DNA from: Dermatophilus congolensis
GTDB taxonomy: Bacteria; Actinomycetota; Actinomycetes; Actinomycetales; Dermatophilaceae
Assembly: GCA_030538115.1 (NCBI GenBank)
Contig: JAUNUP010000009.1
Location: forward strand, 1-64,000
Length of the DNA stretch: 64,000 bases
Direction: 5' to 3'
The translations under genes and the position numbers were made by a program. Of this stretch, positions 43,450-51,720 are shown in pieces; position 1 is the first letter of the stretch, and every line of letters starts with the position of its first letter. The notes below the pieces were generated by a model that made no database searches, was not told where the DNA came from, and was given only the letters and a program-made list of their open reading frames with translations.

Positions 43450-44208
43450 ATGGCCTATCTCGAGTCAGTGGATAACGCCCTCCGGCTGCTGTTGCTGCTC
43501 AGCGACGGCCGTCGCGTCACCGTGACGGCCGTCGCGGCCGAGCTGGGGGTGGCCCCGTCCACGGCCCACCGGCTGCTCTCGACGCTCATGTACCGCCAGT
43601 TCGCGGTGCAAGGCGCCGACCGCACCTACGCCGCCGGGCCCGCGATGCTGCGCATGGGCGCCGGGCGGCATTCGCGGGCGAGCCTGCTCAGCCTCGCCCG
43701 CCCGTACCTGCGCGACGTCACCAAGACCCTCGACGAGACCTGCCACCTCGGCATCCTCGTGCACCGTGACCTGCACTTCCTCATGAGTGAGGAGGCGAGC
43801 CACACGTTGCGTATAGGAGTTCGCGACGGCCAGGTGATGCCCGCGCACTTCACCTCCGGCGGCAAGGTGCTGCTCGCGCGGCTGCCTCTGGAGGAGTTCA
43901 ACGAGCTGTACCCGCCCTCGGGGGTGCCCGAGCTAGAGCTCACCTCCGAGGACGTGGCGCGACTGCGCGACGAACTCGAGGTGACCCGCCGCCGCGGCTA
44001 CGGCCTCAACCGGGGAGCGACGGAGCGGGGCCTGTACGCGCTCGCGGTGCCGATCGTCGGGCCCGAGGGCATCGCGCTGGGCTCGCTGGCGGTGTCGTTT
44101 CCGAGCGTCCGGTACTCCGCAGGCCGCGTACCGACGATCGTGGCCCAGTTGCGCCAAGGCGCAGACCGAATAGCAGCAGGCCTGGCCGGCAGAAGCCCCT
44201 CCCGCTAA
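43450..44208 (+). CDS. IclR family transcriptional regulator
   Basis: A 252-residue regulator. The N-terminal winged helix reads ESVDNALRLLLLLSDGRRVTVTAVAAELGVAPSTAHRLLSTLMYR, and the effector-binding GAF-like domain has TSGGKVLLARL and RGYGLNRGATERGLYALAVPI, both IclR hallmarks. The start ATG 43450 follows AGGAGCCGAT. It probably controls the amidohydrolase-MaoC-ACAD genes just upstream, since IclR proteins usually regulate adjacent catabolic genes. Its stop codon lies in the first of three 30-nt tandem repeats, each carrying an in-frame stop. Confidence 0.92.
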   Translation: MAYLESVDNALRLLLLLSDGRRVTVTAVAAELGVAPSTAHRLLSTLMYRQFAVQGADRTYAAGPAMLRMGAGRHSRASLLSLARPYLRDVTKTLDETCHLGILVHRDLHFLMSEEASHTLRIGVRDGQVMPAHFTSGGKVLLARLPLEEFNELYPPSGVPELELTSEDVARLRDELEVTRRRGYGLNRGATERGLYALAVPIVGPEGIALGSLAVSFPSVRYSAGRVPTIVAQLRQGADRIAAGLAGRSPSR

Positions 44209-44280
44209 CACCTCGGAGGACAGAGCCCCTCCCGCTGACACCTTGGACGACAAAGCCCCTCCCGCTGACACCTCGGAGGG
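44191..44280 (+). repeat. Three tandem 30-nt repeats covering the iclR-type gene end
   Basis: Units at 44191-44220, 44221-44250 and 44251-44280 share AGCCCCTCCCGCT followed by A/G-A, then ACACC and TGGA or CGGAGG. The 30-nt period keeps the frame, and each unit has a stop codon in the same place (TAA 44206, TGA 44236, TGA 44266). The first unit holds the last coding residues SPSR of the IclR gene, so the repeat probably arose by duplication of its 3' end. Confidence 0.85.
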
Positions 44281-44291
44281 CAAAGCTCTCT

Positions 44292-44413
44292 GAGCCACGG
44301 CACGTGCGGGTTCGGTGACGTGCGGAGTCACATGTGCCGTGGCTCGCCTCGGAGATGGGATGCCATGGCACGGGTGGGTCGAGTGGCTTGCGTTGTCGTG
44401 TCGGTGCCATGGC
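44292..44413. repeat. Four-arm palindromic repeat, copy 1
   Basis: The arms are GAGCCACGGCAC (44292-44303), GTGCCGTGGCTC (44334-44345), GCCATGGCAC (44362-44371) and GTGCCATGGC (44404-44413). Arms 1-2 and 3-4 are perfect inverted repeats; loops are 30 and 32 nt and the gap between the pairs is 16 nt. Arms 2 and 3 also pair (9 of 10). The element sits between the iclR-type and SNF2 genes. The same geometry recurs at 56475 and 60767. Function unknown. Confidence 0.8.
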
Positions 44414-44465
44414 CACCGGTTGCGTAGGGGGCGCGGCGCGGAGGGCCTATGGTCCGGCGCCCGCC

Positions 44466-44486
44466 GGGGACTCTGTCAGAGTCCCC
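44466..44486. promoter_or_regulatory. Perfect dyad GGGGACTCTG-T-CAGAGTCCCC before the SNF2 gene
   Basis: Two perfect 10-bp arms around one base lie 16 nt upstream of the SNF2 start. A hairpin would need a loop of about 5 nt, leaving an 8-bp stem next to the ribosome site. It is a good candidate for a repressor operator or a translation-limiting hairpin. Confidence 0.5.
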
Positions 44487-44502
44487 GGTTACCTTGGAAG
44501 GT

Positions 44503-47500
44503 ATGCCCGACGCCCCGCTCAGCTACACAAGCGCTGATTTCGCGTGGCTTGAGCACTGGACCGATGCGCGGCTGATCGAGCGGTTCGGGGCTCGCTGCGT
44601 GCAGCGGGCGCGCCGGTACGCGGACGGCGGAAACGTCATGCGGGTGCGTGCAGAGTCGACGGCGAGGATTAAGGCGAAAGTCTGGGGTACAGACCGGGAT
44701 CCGTACGACTGCACGGTGTCGGTGCGCTGGTTGGGGCGAGACGGGCAGGTCACCCTCACGTGGCTGTCGAGCACCTGCTCCTGCCCGGTGGGTATCGACT
44801 GCAAGCACGGCGTGGCGGCGGTGATGCGGGCGCGGGCCGAGCGCATCGGCGAAGACCAGGCGAAGGCGGAGCGGGGCGCGCGGGTGCCCGACCTGCCTGC
44901 GTGGGAGCAGGCGTTGACCGGGATCGTGACCGACGCGGTGGCGAAGACCAACGCGAGGGCCGAGCTGCAGGAGGTCGCGCTGCGGTTCTCGAAGCAGGCG
45001 AGGGCGGCGGGCCGGTTCGGTGCGTATGCGCCGTCGAAGTCGCCGGAGTTCACGATTCGTCCGATGGTGCGAGGCGCCTCCGGGCGGTGGATCAAGACCG
45101 GAATCGACTGGGAGCGGCTCGACGCGGTGCGAACCACCCTCGAGCCCGATCAGTTCGACGCCCTGTTGGCGATTCGACGGTTGCAGGTGAGCAACCGCTA
45201 CTCGTATCAGACCGTGCCCGACGAGTTGCCGCTGACGAACCTCGGCCCGCGGGTGTGGGAGAGACTGGCGGCGGCGGAGGCGTCGGGCATCGCGCTGATC
45301 GGCGAGAAGCTCCCCAGACCGCGGATCGTGGAGGAGCCGGCCTCGGTCGACCTGGTCGCCGAACTCGCCGACGCCGCAGAGGCCGACAACACAGACCACG
45401 CCGACGGCCCCGACAACGTAGACAACGGCGCGTTGAACCTGCAGGTCCGTGTGCGTCATGAGGGGCTGGGGATCGACGCATACCTGGCGGGGGGCGAGCC
45501 CAGCCCCACGGCGGCTTCGCGCGCGATGCAGTTGGGCGGAGCCGATCGACTGTGGCTCGTGGGCTCGTCACCGACGGGGATGGCCCTGTGGACCAGGGAT
45601 GCACTCGTGTTCGCGCCGCTCGCGAAGCCCCTCGAGGCTGCTTTCCGCAGGCTTGTCGACGGGCAGCTCCCGGTGCGCGTGCCTGGCCCGGATGTCGAGA
45701 GGTTCGTCTCGACGTTCTTGCCGCCGCTGCGCCGCTCGGTGCCTGTCGAGGCGGGGCCGGGAGTCGAACTGCCGGTCGCTGAGAGGCCGCGGCTGCGTGT
45801 GGTGGCGGCGTTCGGCGCCGACCACCGGGTCAAGGTGACCACGGCGTTCATGTACGGCGACACTGTCGCGCAGGGCGGTGGCGGCGGGCCGCTGCGTGAC
45901 CCCGCTGGTGAGCAGCTCGTGATCGACTCGCTGCCCCGCCCTCCGGAGGCGCCGGAGGGGTTGACGGTGCTGGTCCGCGGCCGCCGGGCTCTCGCGCCCG
46001 CGCAGGTGTTCTCGGGGCTCGACACGATCGTCGTGGCGACCCGGCTGCTGCCCGCGCTCGCGCGTAACCCCGACGTGGTCGTAGTGGTCGAGGGCGATCC
46101 GCCCGAGTACCGCGAGCAGGCGAGCGAACCGGTCATCGAGTTCCGTATGGACGACCACCTCGGCGCCCACGAAGACGACAACGGCACGACTGCGGCTGCG
46201 GCGTCGGACAGGCTCGCGCGCACCGACTGGTTCGACCTGGGCATCACGGTGCGGGTCGAAGACCAGGTGGTGACGTTCGTCGACCTGTTCAAGGCACTCG
46301 CGCGCGGTGAGGCGCACCTGGTGCTGCCGAACGGGGCGTGGTTCGCGCTCGACCGGCCGGAGTTCGACCAGCTCCGCGAGTTGATCGAAGAGGCGAAGCA
46401 CCTCATCGACCCGGAGCGGTCGGTGCTCACGGTCACGCCCATGGACATCGGGCTGTGGGAGCACCTGGTGGCCCTCGGGGTGGTGGCCGAGGAGTCGTCG
46501 CAGTGGCGGCGCCGGGTCGAGGCGCTGCTGGGCACGGGTGACGAGCCCCCTCCTGCCCCGCCGGCATCGCTGCAGGCGACGTTGCGGCCGTACCAGGCCG
46601 ACGGGTTCGCGTGGATGGTGCGACTCTGGCGGGCGGGGCTCGGCGGCATCCTCGCCGACGACATGGGCCTCGGTAAGACGCTACAGGTGCTCGCGCTGGC
46701 CACGCACCTGCGCGAGAGCGGGCAGCTCGACGAGGCTCCGTTGCTGGTGGTGGCGCCGACGAGCGTGCTGGAGACATGGGTGCGCGAGGCGCGCCGGTTC
46801 GCGCCCGACCTCGTGGTCGCCACCGTCGAGGCCACGCGGCGCAAGAGCGGGCGACCGATCGAGGAGGTCGTCGCGGGCGCGCATCTCGTCGTTACCACGT
46901 ACGCGGTGGCCCGCATCGACGCCGAGGAGTTCGCGCGGGCGCGGTTTGCCGGCCTCGTGCTCGACGAGGCGCAGTTCGTGAAGAACCACCGCTCGAAGAC
47001 GTACTACGCGGTGCGGGCGATCAAGGCGCCGGTACGGTTCGCGGTCACGGGCACGCCGCTGGAGAACAGCCTCATGGACCTGTGGGCGATGCTCTCGCTT
47101 ACGTCTCCGGGTCTGCTGCCCGACCCCGCGACATTCACCGACGTGTACAAGCGCCCCATCGAGGAGGGCACCGACCCTGCGAAGGGCGAGCGACTCATCC
47201 GTCGTATCCGGCCGATGCTGCTGCGACGCACGAAAGAGCAGGTGGCGCAGGAGCTTCCGCCGAAGCAGGAGCAGGTCGTGCGGGTCGAGCTCTCGCCTGC
47301 GCACCGCCGTGTGTACGACGTGCGACTGGCCCGCGAACGCGCGCGGGTGCTCAACCTCGCCGCCGACATGGGCCGCAACCGGGTGGCGATCTTCAGTTCG
47401 CTGACGATGCTGCGGCAGCTCGCGCTGGCCCCGGCGCTCGTCGACGAGGCCTCCGCCTCGGTACGCTCGACCAAGATCGACGTGCTCATCGAACTGCTCA

Positions 47501-47973
47501 CCGAGGTGATCGCGGGTGGCCACCGGGCGCTGGTGTTCAGCCAGTTCACGCGGTACCTGGGCATGGTGCGCGACCGCCTCGACGAGGAGGGGATCGGGCA
47601 CGTCTACCTCGACGGTTCCACGCGCAACCGTCCCGAGCGCATCGCGGAGTTCCGTGACGGCGACGCCCCTGTCTTTCTCATCAGCCTGAAGGCGGGCGGC
47701 TTCGGGCTCACTCTCACCGAGGCGGATTACGTGTTCATGCTCGATCCGTGGTGGAACCCGGCGGCCGAGCAGCAGGCCATCGACCGCACCCACCGCATCG
47801 GGCAAGACAAGCACGTGATGGTCTACCGGCTCGTCGCCGCCGACACGATCGAAGACAAGGTCGTCGCCCTGCAAGACCGTAAACGGATGCTGGCCGAGCA
47901 GATCCTCGGCGACGGCACCGGGCTCGGCAGCGCGCTCACGGCAGACGACCTCCGCGAGCTGCTGCAGGACTGA
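44503..47973 (+). CDS. SWIM zinc-finger SNF2/RapA-type helicase
   Basis: A 1156-residue DEAD/DEAH-box protein. A SWIM finger CSCPVGIDCKH (residues 92-102) is at the N-terminus, followed by a region of about 550 residues typical of bacterial SNF2 proteins. The SNF2 core starts near 690: DDMGLGKT (motif I, near residue 717), LVLDEAQFVKN (DEAQ box, about 819), VTGTPLENSLMDLW, then helicase C with ALVFSQFTRYL, YLDGST and NPAAEQQAIDRTHRIGQ. It is a DNA translocase that may remodel proteins on DNA or assist RNA polymerase recycling. The ATG lies right after GGAAGGT. A strong dyad precedes it. Confidence 0.93.
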   Translation: MPDAPLSYTSADFAWLEHWTDARLIERFGARCVQRARRYADGGNVMRVRAESTARIKAKVWGTDRDPYDCTVSVRWLGRDGQVTLTWLSSTCSCPVGIDCKHGVAAVMRARAERIGEDQAKAERGARVPDLPAWEQALTGIVTDAVAKTNARAELQEVALRFSKQARAAGRFGAYAPSKSPEFTIRPMVRGASGRWIKTGIDWERLDAVRTTLEPDQFDALLAIRRLQVSNRYSYQTVPDELPLTNLGPRVWERLAAAEASGIALIGEKLPRPRIVEEPASVDLVAELADAAEADNTDHADGPDNVDNGALNLQVRVRHEGLGIDAYLAGGEPSPTAASRAMQLGGADRLWLVGSSPTGMALWTRDALVFAPLAKPLEAAFRRLVDGQLPVRVPGPDVERFVSTFLPPLRRSVPVEAGPGVELPVAERPRLRVVAAFGADHRVKVTTAFMYGDTVAQGGGGGPLRDPAGEQLVIDSLPRPPEAPEGLTVLVRGRRALAPAQVFSGLDTIVVATRLLPALARNPDVVVVVEGDPPEYREQASEPVIEFRMDDHLGAHEDDNGTTAAAASDRLARTDWFDLGITVRVEDQVVTFVDLFKALARGEAHLVLPNGAWFALDRPEFDQLRELIEEAKHLIDPERSVLTVTPMDIGLWEHLVALGVVAEESSQWRRRVEALLGTGDEPPPAPPASLQATLRPYQADGFAWMVRLWRAGLGGILADDMGLGKTLQVLALATHLRESGQLDEAPLLVVAPTSVLETWVREARRFAPDLVVATVEATRRKSGRPIEEVVAGAHLVVTTYAVARIDAEEFARARFAGLVLDEAQFVKNHRSKTYYAVRAIKAPVRFAVTGTPLENSLMDLWAMLSLTSPGLLPDPATFTDVYKRPIEEGTDPAKGERLIRRIRPMLLRRTKEQVAQELPPKQEQVVRVELSPAHRRVYDVRLARERARVLNLAADMGRNRVAIFSSLTMLRQLALAPALVDEASASVRSTKIDVLIELLTEVIAGGHRALVFSQFTRYLGMVRDRLDEEGIGHVYLDGSTRNRPERIAEFRDGDAPVFLISLKAGGFGLTLTEADYVFMLDPWWNPAAEQQAIDRTHRIGQDKHVMVYRLVAADTIEDKVVALQDRKRMLAEQILGDGTGLGSALTADDLRELLQD

Positions 47974-48011
47974 CGGCGGGCCAGCGGTGGGGTGGCGCTG
48001 GGGTCCCGAGA

Positions 48012-49259
48012 TCAGGCCGGGCGGGCGGCGACGCCTTGCTTGGCCGCGCGCCGAAAAGCGATGTACCAGAGCGGGAGCACGTAGGCCTCGGCCACGGCCA
48101 TGCCGATTGCTGCGCCCAAGGCGCCGCCGAACCACGCGCCTCCGAGCACGGCGACGAGGATGACCGGCGCCTTGGCCATGTTGATGCGGAACGTGAGTTT
48201 CGCGTGGCCGAGCCCGTAGAGCACGCCGGCGATGCCGTTGGCCAGCGACGAGAACACCGAGCTGGCTCCCATCGCGAGCAGCACGGTGGAGGCGCCGCCC
48301 CACGACTCCGCGAACAGGGCCTCGCCGGCGCTGTCGGGTAGGAGCAGCAGCGCACCCACGTACACGGCGGCGGCCAGGCCCATGAGCCCCGAGACGGCGT
48401 GGCCCGCCAGCACCCGTTGCTGCGGGGTGAGGTGGGTGCGCCGCGCGATCTCGGGCACGGTGAAGCTGAAGCAGGCGGCACCGAGAATGCCGAGTGGACC
48501 GAGCAGAGTCTGGGCGGCGCGCAGCGAGCCGACCGCCTCCTCGGAGGCGATCACGGCCACGAGCAGAATGCTCACCTGCGAGGCGCCGAGGCCGAGAACG
48601 TATTCGGCGAGCAGGTACCCGGTGAGGTCGCGCGTCTCGCGGATCCAGCCCGTGCAACCGCGCAGACGGGGGCCGACTTTGAGCAGCCACACGCCGACGC
48701 CCGCGGCCAGCGCCGCAGACCCGCCCCAGGCCAGTACGAGCGGCCCGAGCGAGGTGATGCCCGACAGGATGAGGGCCGCGAGCACCGAGAACAGCACGAG
48801 GTTCCAGACGCCGTCGATGACGACGGCACCCCACGACTTGCCGAGCGCGAAGAACGTGAGCCGCTGGGTGTCTTGCAGCAACAGCCCAGGTAGGCAGACG
48901 CCGAGTGCGATGAGGGCGGTGCCGAGATCGCCTCCGAACCAGGCTCCGACGCCGATGGAGAGCAGCCCGCCGACGACGCCGATGAGCACCGCGAACCCGT
49001 GCGCTCGCCCGATGGCCGCACGCTGCTCGTCTTCCGAGGCCGCCGCGTACCGGATCTGCAGCGGCTGACCGACCACGGCGCGCGTCACGGCGATACCGAT
49101 GCCGAAGACGGTGAACGCGATCGCGAACGCCCCGAAGATCGAGGCGCTGCCCACCGACCGGGCGATGACCACCGTGAGGATGACATTGCTCAGCGCCGAC
49201 AGAATCTGGTCGCCGAGGTTCCACCCCGCCTTGCGGGCGGCGTTCAGCAGTTTTCTCAC
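48012..49259 (-). CDS. Polysaccharide flippase (MATE/MVF-type, Wzx-like)
   Basis: A 415-residue membrane protein with 12-14 helices and no soluble domain. The N-terminus GWNLGDQILSALSNVILTVVIARS with FGAFAIAFTVFGIGIA is typical of the MOP-superfamily flippases that move lipid-linked sugars. The start GTG 49259 lies 4 nt past the glycosyltransferase stop; an in-frame GTG at 49319 inside that gene is less likely. It is paired with a deacetylase-glycosyltransferase fusion gene and should export its product. Repeat units and lipid carrier are unknown. Confidence 0.85.
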   Translation of the reverse strand: MRKLLNAARKAGWNLGDQILSALSNVILTVVIARSVGSASIFGAFAIAFTVFGIGIAVTRAVVGQPLQIRYAAASEDEQRAAIGRAHGFAVLIGVVGGLLSIGVGAWFGGDLGTALIALGVCLPGLLLQDTQRLTFFALGKSWGAVVIDGVWNLVLFSVLAALILSGITSLGPLVLAWGGSAALAAGVGVWLLKVGPRLRGCTGWIRETRDLTGYLLAEYVLGLGASQVSILLVAVIASEEAVGSLRAAQTLLGPLGILGAACFSFTVPEIARRTHLTPQQRVLAGHAVSGLMGLAAAVYVGALLLLPDSAGEALFAESWGGASTVLLAMGASSVFSSLANGIAGVLYGLGHAKLTFRINMAKAPVILVAVLGGAWFGGALGAAIGMAVAEAYVLPLWYIAFRRAAKQGVAARPA

Positions 49260-49263
49260 TGCG

Positions 49264-51177
49264 TCATGCCGCCCCGGTCGCCGGGCCGGGGTCGACGGTC
49301 TTCTCGACGTCGTCGACACGGGGGCCAGACGCGCGGCCGGTCGCAGGGTCAGTCGCGGGGTTCGGTGCGGGCAGTGACGTGGCGAACTCCGTCGGCCCCT
49401 CCTGCTCCAGACGCGAGCGCGCCTGACGGTGTCCCACGTGCCAGGCGAGGTTCCAGGCGAGCCCGACCGGACCGTGTGCGACGAGGTAGCCCGTGGCCCG
49501 CTTCGCGATCCTCACCGGAGCCTTGAGGCGCGCCGTGAGGGCGGGGGCGGGCTCGTCGGCGACGACCTCGCCGGCGGTCTCACTAGTGCTCTCGCTGCCG
49601 TCCGGAGATGGATCGCGCGGCTCGTAGCGTGCCTCGACCTGCGCGTAACTGCTGCCGTAGTGGAACCCCTGCGAGATGATCGAGGGCAGGGTCGCTCGAA
49701 ATCGCGTGTGCAGCAGCACGTCTCGGTCGTACACGAGCGGCGTGCCGTTCATCTGGATGCGCCAGCACAGGTCGCTGTCTTCGAGGCGGAGCAGGGTCTC
49801 GTCGAATCCGCCGACCTGCGTGAACACCTGCTTGGCGATGCCCATGTTTCCGGCGCCGGCGTGTGCCAGGCCACCGGCCGTGGGTGAGTGCTGCAATCCG
49901 TCGGTCTGCTTCATCCGGCGGGTGCGACGCACCCAGGCGGGGTTGAGCACGTCGATGTCGACGCGCCCGGCGACGAAATCGTGCTCGCGCAGCGCTGCGA
50001 GCATCTGCCGCACCCAGTCGTCGGCGACGACGTCGTCTGCGTCGCAGAACGCGATGAGGTCGGCGCGGGCGTGTGCGACTCCGATGTTGCGTGCGTGCCC
50101 GGGGCCGCGCACGGCTCCGGCCTCCACGATGCGCAGGTCGAGGGCACCGGAGTCGGCGTAGTTCGCGGCGAGCGGTACGGAGCGGTCGGTGCACCCGTTG
50201 TCGGCGACGATCACCTCGAACCGTTCGTGGGTGTCTTGCCGCGCGAGGGCGTCGAGCTGTGCACCGAGCGTGGATTCGCCGTTGTAGCAGGCGATCACGA
50301 CGCTGAGCACGGGCGGGGCGAGCGTGTCTGACCCGTGCACGGGATGCGGCGCCGAGGCTTGCTCGGTCGACTCGTGCAGCACGATGCGACGCGCCTCCCG
50401 ACCGCTCTCACCTGCCCGGACTCGCCCCGCGGGCAGTGTCATGAGTTCGCTGACAGGCGCGAACCGATACCCGCGCTCACGCAGCCGCGCGATGAGTTCG
50501 GAGGTGAGCCGCGGCTTCGGAAAGTCGGCCGGCATGTCGGTGGCCGCACTGCCCTGCGCTCCGTCGTGCAGCAGGACGATGCCGCCCGGGTGGGCGCCTT
50601 CGGCCGCGCGGTCGATCATCTCCTCGACGGGGTTGTCGGCCCAGTCCTCGGCCCACACGCTCCAGAGCACGATCTCGAGCCCGAGCGCGCGCACCGCGAG
50701 CACCTGCGCGGTGGTCAGCGCACCGTAGGCAGGCCGGTACAACGTGATCGGACGCCCTGCGATCTGTTCGAGTTCAGCGCGCGCGGCCCGGATCCGGCCG
50801 ATGACCTCGGAGGTCGACAGCGCGGACAATCGGTCGTGGTCGGCACCGTGCAGGCCGAGGTCGTGGCCGCGACGCAAGATCTCTCGAACCAGGTCGGGGT
50901 GCTCCTGGGCCGCGGGCAACAGCACGAAGAACGTGGCCTTGACGCCCGCGGAGTCGAGTGCCTCCAGGATCGCCGGAGTCTGCAGCGAGTCGGGGCCGTC
51001 GTCGTAGGTGAGCGCGACCACGGGCTCGTCGGTCACGGCGCAACTCAGCGCGGTGAGCGACTTCACGGCGTGGCCGATGATTCGCGGCACCGTGACGCCG
51101 TCGATTCGACCTCTTCTCGACGCATAAGCCGAGGCGTCTCGCTGGCGGACGAGCACGGTGGGGACCGTGGAATGCAT
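49264..51177 (-). CDS. CE4 polysaccharide deacetylase fused to GT2 glycosyltransferase
   Basis: A 637-residue two-domain enzyme. Residues about 50-250 are a NodB-homology deacetylase with TYDDGPD (58-63 region), HGADH (110-114), RPAYG and LLHDG, the CE4 motifs; the metal site looks intact. Residues about 288-520 are a GT2 glycosyltransferase with LSVVIACYNGESTLGAQLDAL, the DXD-like FCDADD and GGFDETLLRLEDSDLCWR. There is no signal peptide or membrane helix, so both activities would be cytoplasmic, which is unusual for CE4 enzymes. The ATG follows AGGGGGGTTC. It lies upstream of the flippase gene in one operon. It may make a partly deacetylated polymer. Confidence 0.9.
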   Translation of the reverse strand: MHSTVPTVLVRQRDASAYASRRGRIDGVTVPRIIGHAVKSLTALSCAVTDEPVVALTYDDGPDSLQTPAILEALDSAGVKATFFVLLPAAQEHPDLVREILRRGHDLGLHGADHDRLSALSTSEVIGRIRAARAELEQIAGRPITLYRPAYGALTTAQVLAVRALGLEIVLWSVWAEDWADNPVEEMIDRAAEGAHPGGIVLLHDGAQGSAATDMPADFPKPRLTSELIARLRERGYRFAPVSELMTLPAGRVRAGESGREARRIVLHESTEQASAPHPVHGSDTLAPPVLSVVIACYNGESTLGAQLDALARQDTHERFEVIVADNGCTDRSVPLAANYADSGALDLRIVEAGAVRGPGHARNIGVAHARADLIAFCDADDVVADDWVRQMLAALREHDFVAGRVDIDVLNPAWVRRTRRMKQTDGLQHSPTAGGLAHAGAGNMGIAKQVFTQVGGFDETLLRLEDSDLCWRIQMNGTPLVYDRDVLLHTRFRATLPSIISQGFHYGSSYAQVEARYEPRDPSPDGSESTSETAGEVVADEPAPALTARLKAPVRIAKRATGYLVAHGPVGLAWNLAWHVGHRQARSRLEQEGPTEFATSLPAPNPATDPATGRASGPRVDDVEKTVDPGPATGAA

Positions 51178-51720
51178 GAACCCCCCTGAACGGTCGGCCG
51201 TGGGCCTTCCGAATGCGTTGCGGTGATTTTCGCCATCGCCCCCGCGATGGCCCGCGCTTCGATCCTAGTGGGGTATCAGGCCCCTCTCAACGCAGAAAAG
51301 CGATACCACACAGGGCGATTCGCGAGTCACGGGGGTGAACGAGAGGGGGCGGTCAGCAAGCGATGAATGAACGAACGTGACGAACTTCATGCAGGCATCG
51401 CCGGATTTCTTGTCGGTGGCGACGGAAGCTGCACTTCCTCGCACCCGACATGCCTGGTGGTCGCAGGTGTCTTGACGCTTTGCAGAAGTGGTGGCAAGTG
51501 GCTCGTTGGAATGCAGGCAAACGTTTACAGTCCGAAATGTATTCGTTTACACACTTCCCACCATTGCGACGGCGCTCGACAACAATTGGCAAACAGGGAG
51601 TGAACTGGGGGAATCGTGTGAAGATTCAGCATCAGAGGGGGACCGCGAAGATGCGGGTGGCGGGCCGGGGTCATGGGTCGCCGAAGCCTCTGAACAAACG
51701 ACAGTGAGGTGTGGGACTCG
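51178..51720. other. 543-bp divergent intergenic region with regulatory elements
   Basis: No real gene is visible. A perfect hairpin (GCCATCGC/GCGATGGC, loop CCCC, 51232-51251) precedes the deacetylase-GT gene. CGTTTACA occurs at 51522-51529 and again at 51544-51551, 22 nt apart; the first copy lies in GCAAACGTTTAC, a near-palindrome like LacI-family operators, and probably belongs to the sugar symporter gene. A 29-residue frame at 51618-51707 has a GGGGGA ribosome-like site but is unproven. Confidence 0.5.

Noticed and set aside
44191..44280. Three direct repeats as a possible short CRISPR array
   Set aside because: There are no spacers; the 30-nt units abut each other and include the end of a coding sequence. 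No cas genes are present.
51618..51707. A 29-residue basic frame with a GGGGGA ribosome-like site before the GPH symporter
   Set aside because: Too short to judge and not supported by a motif; left as a remark in the intergenic entry.
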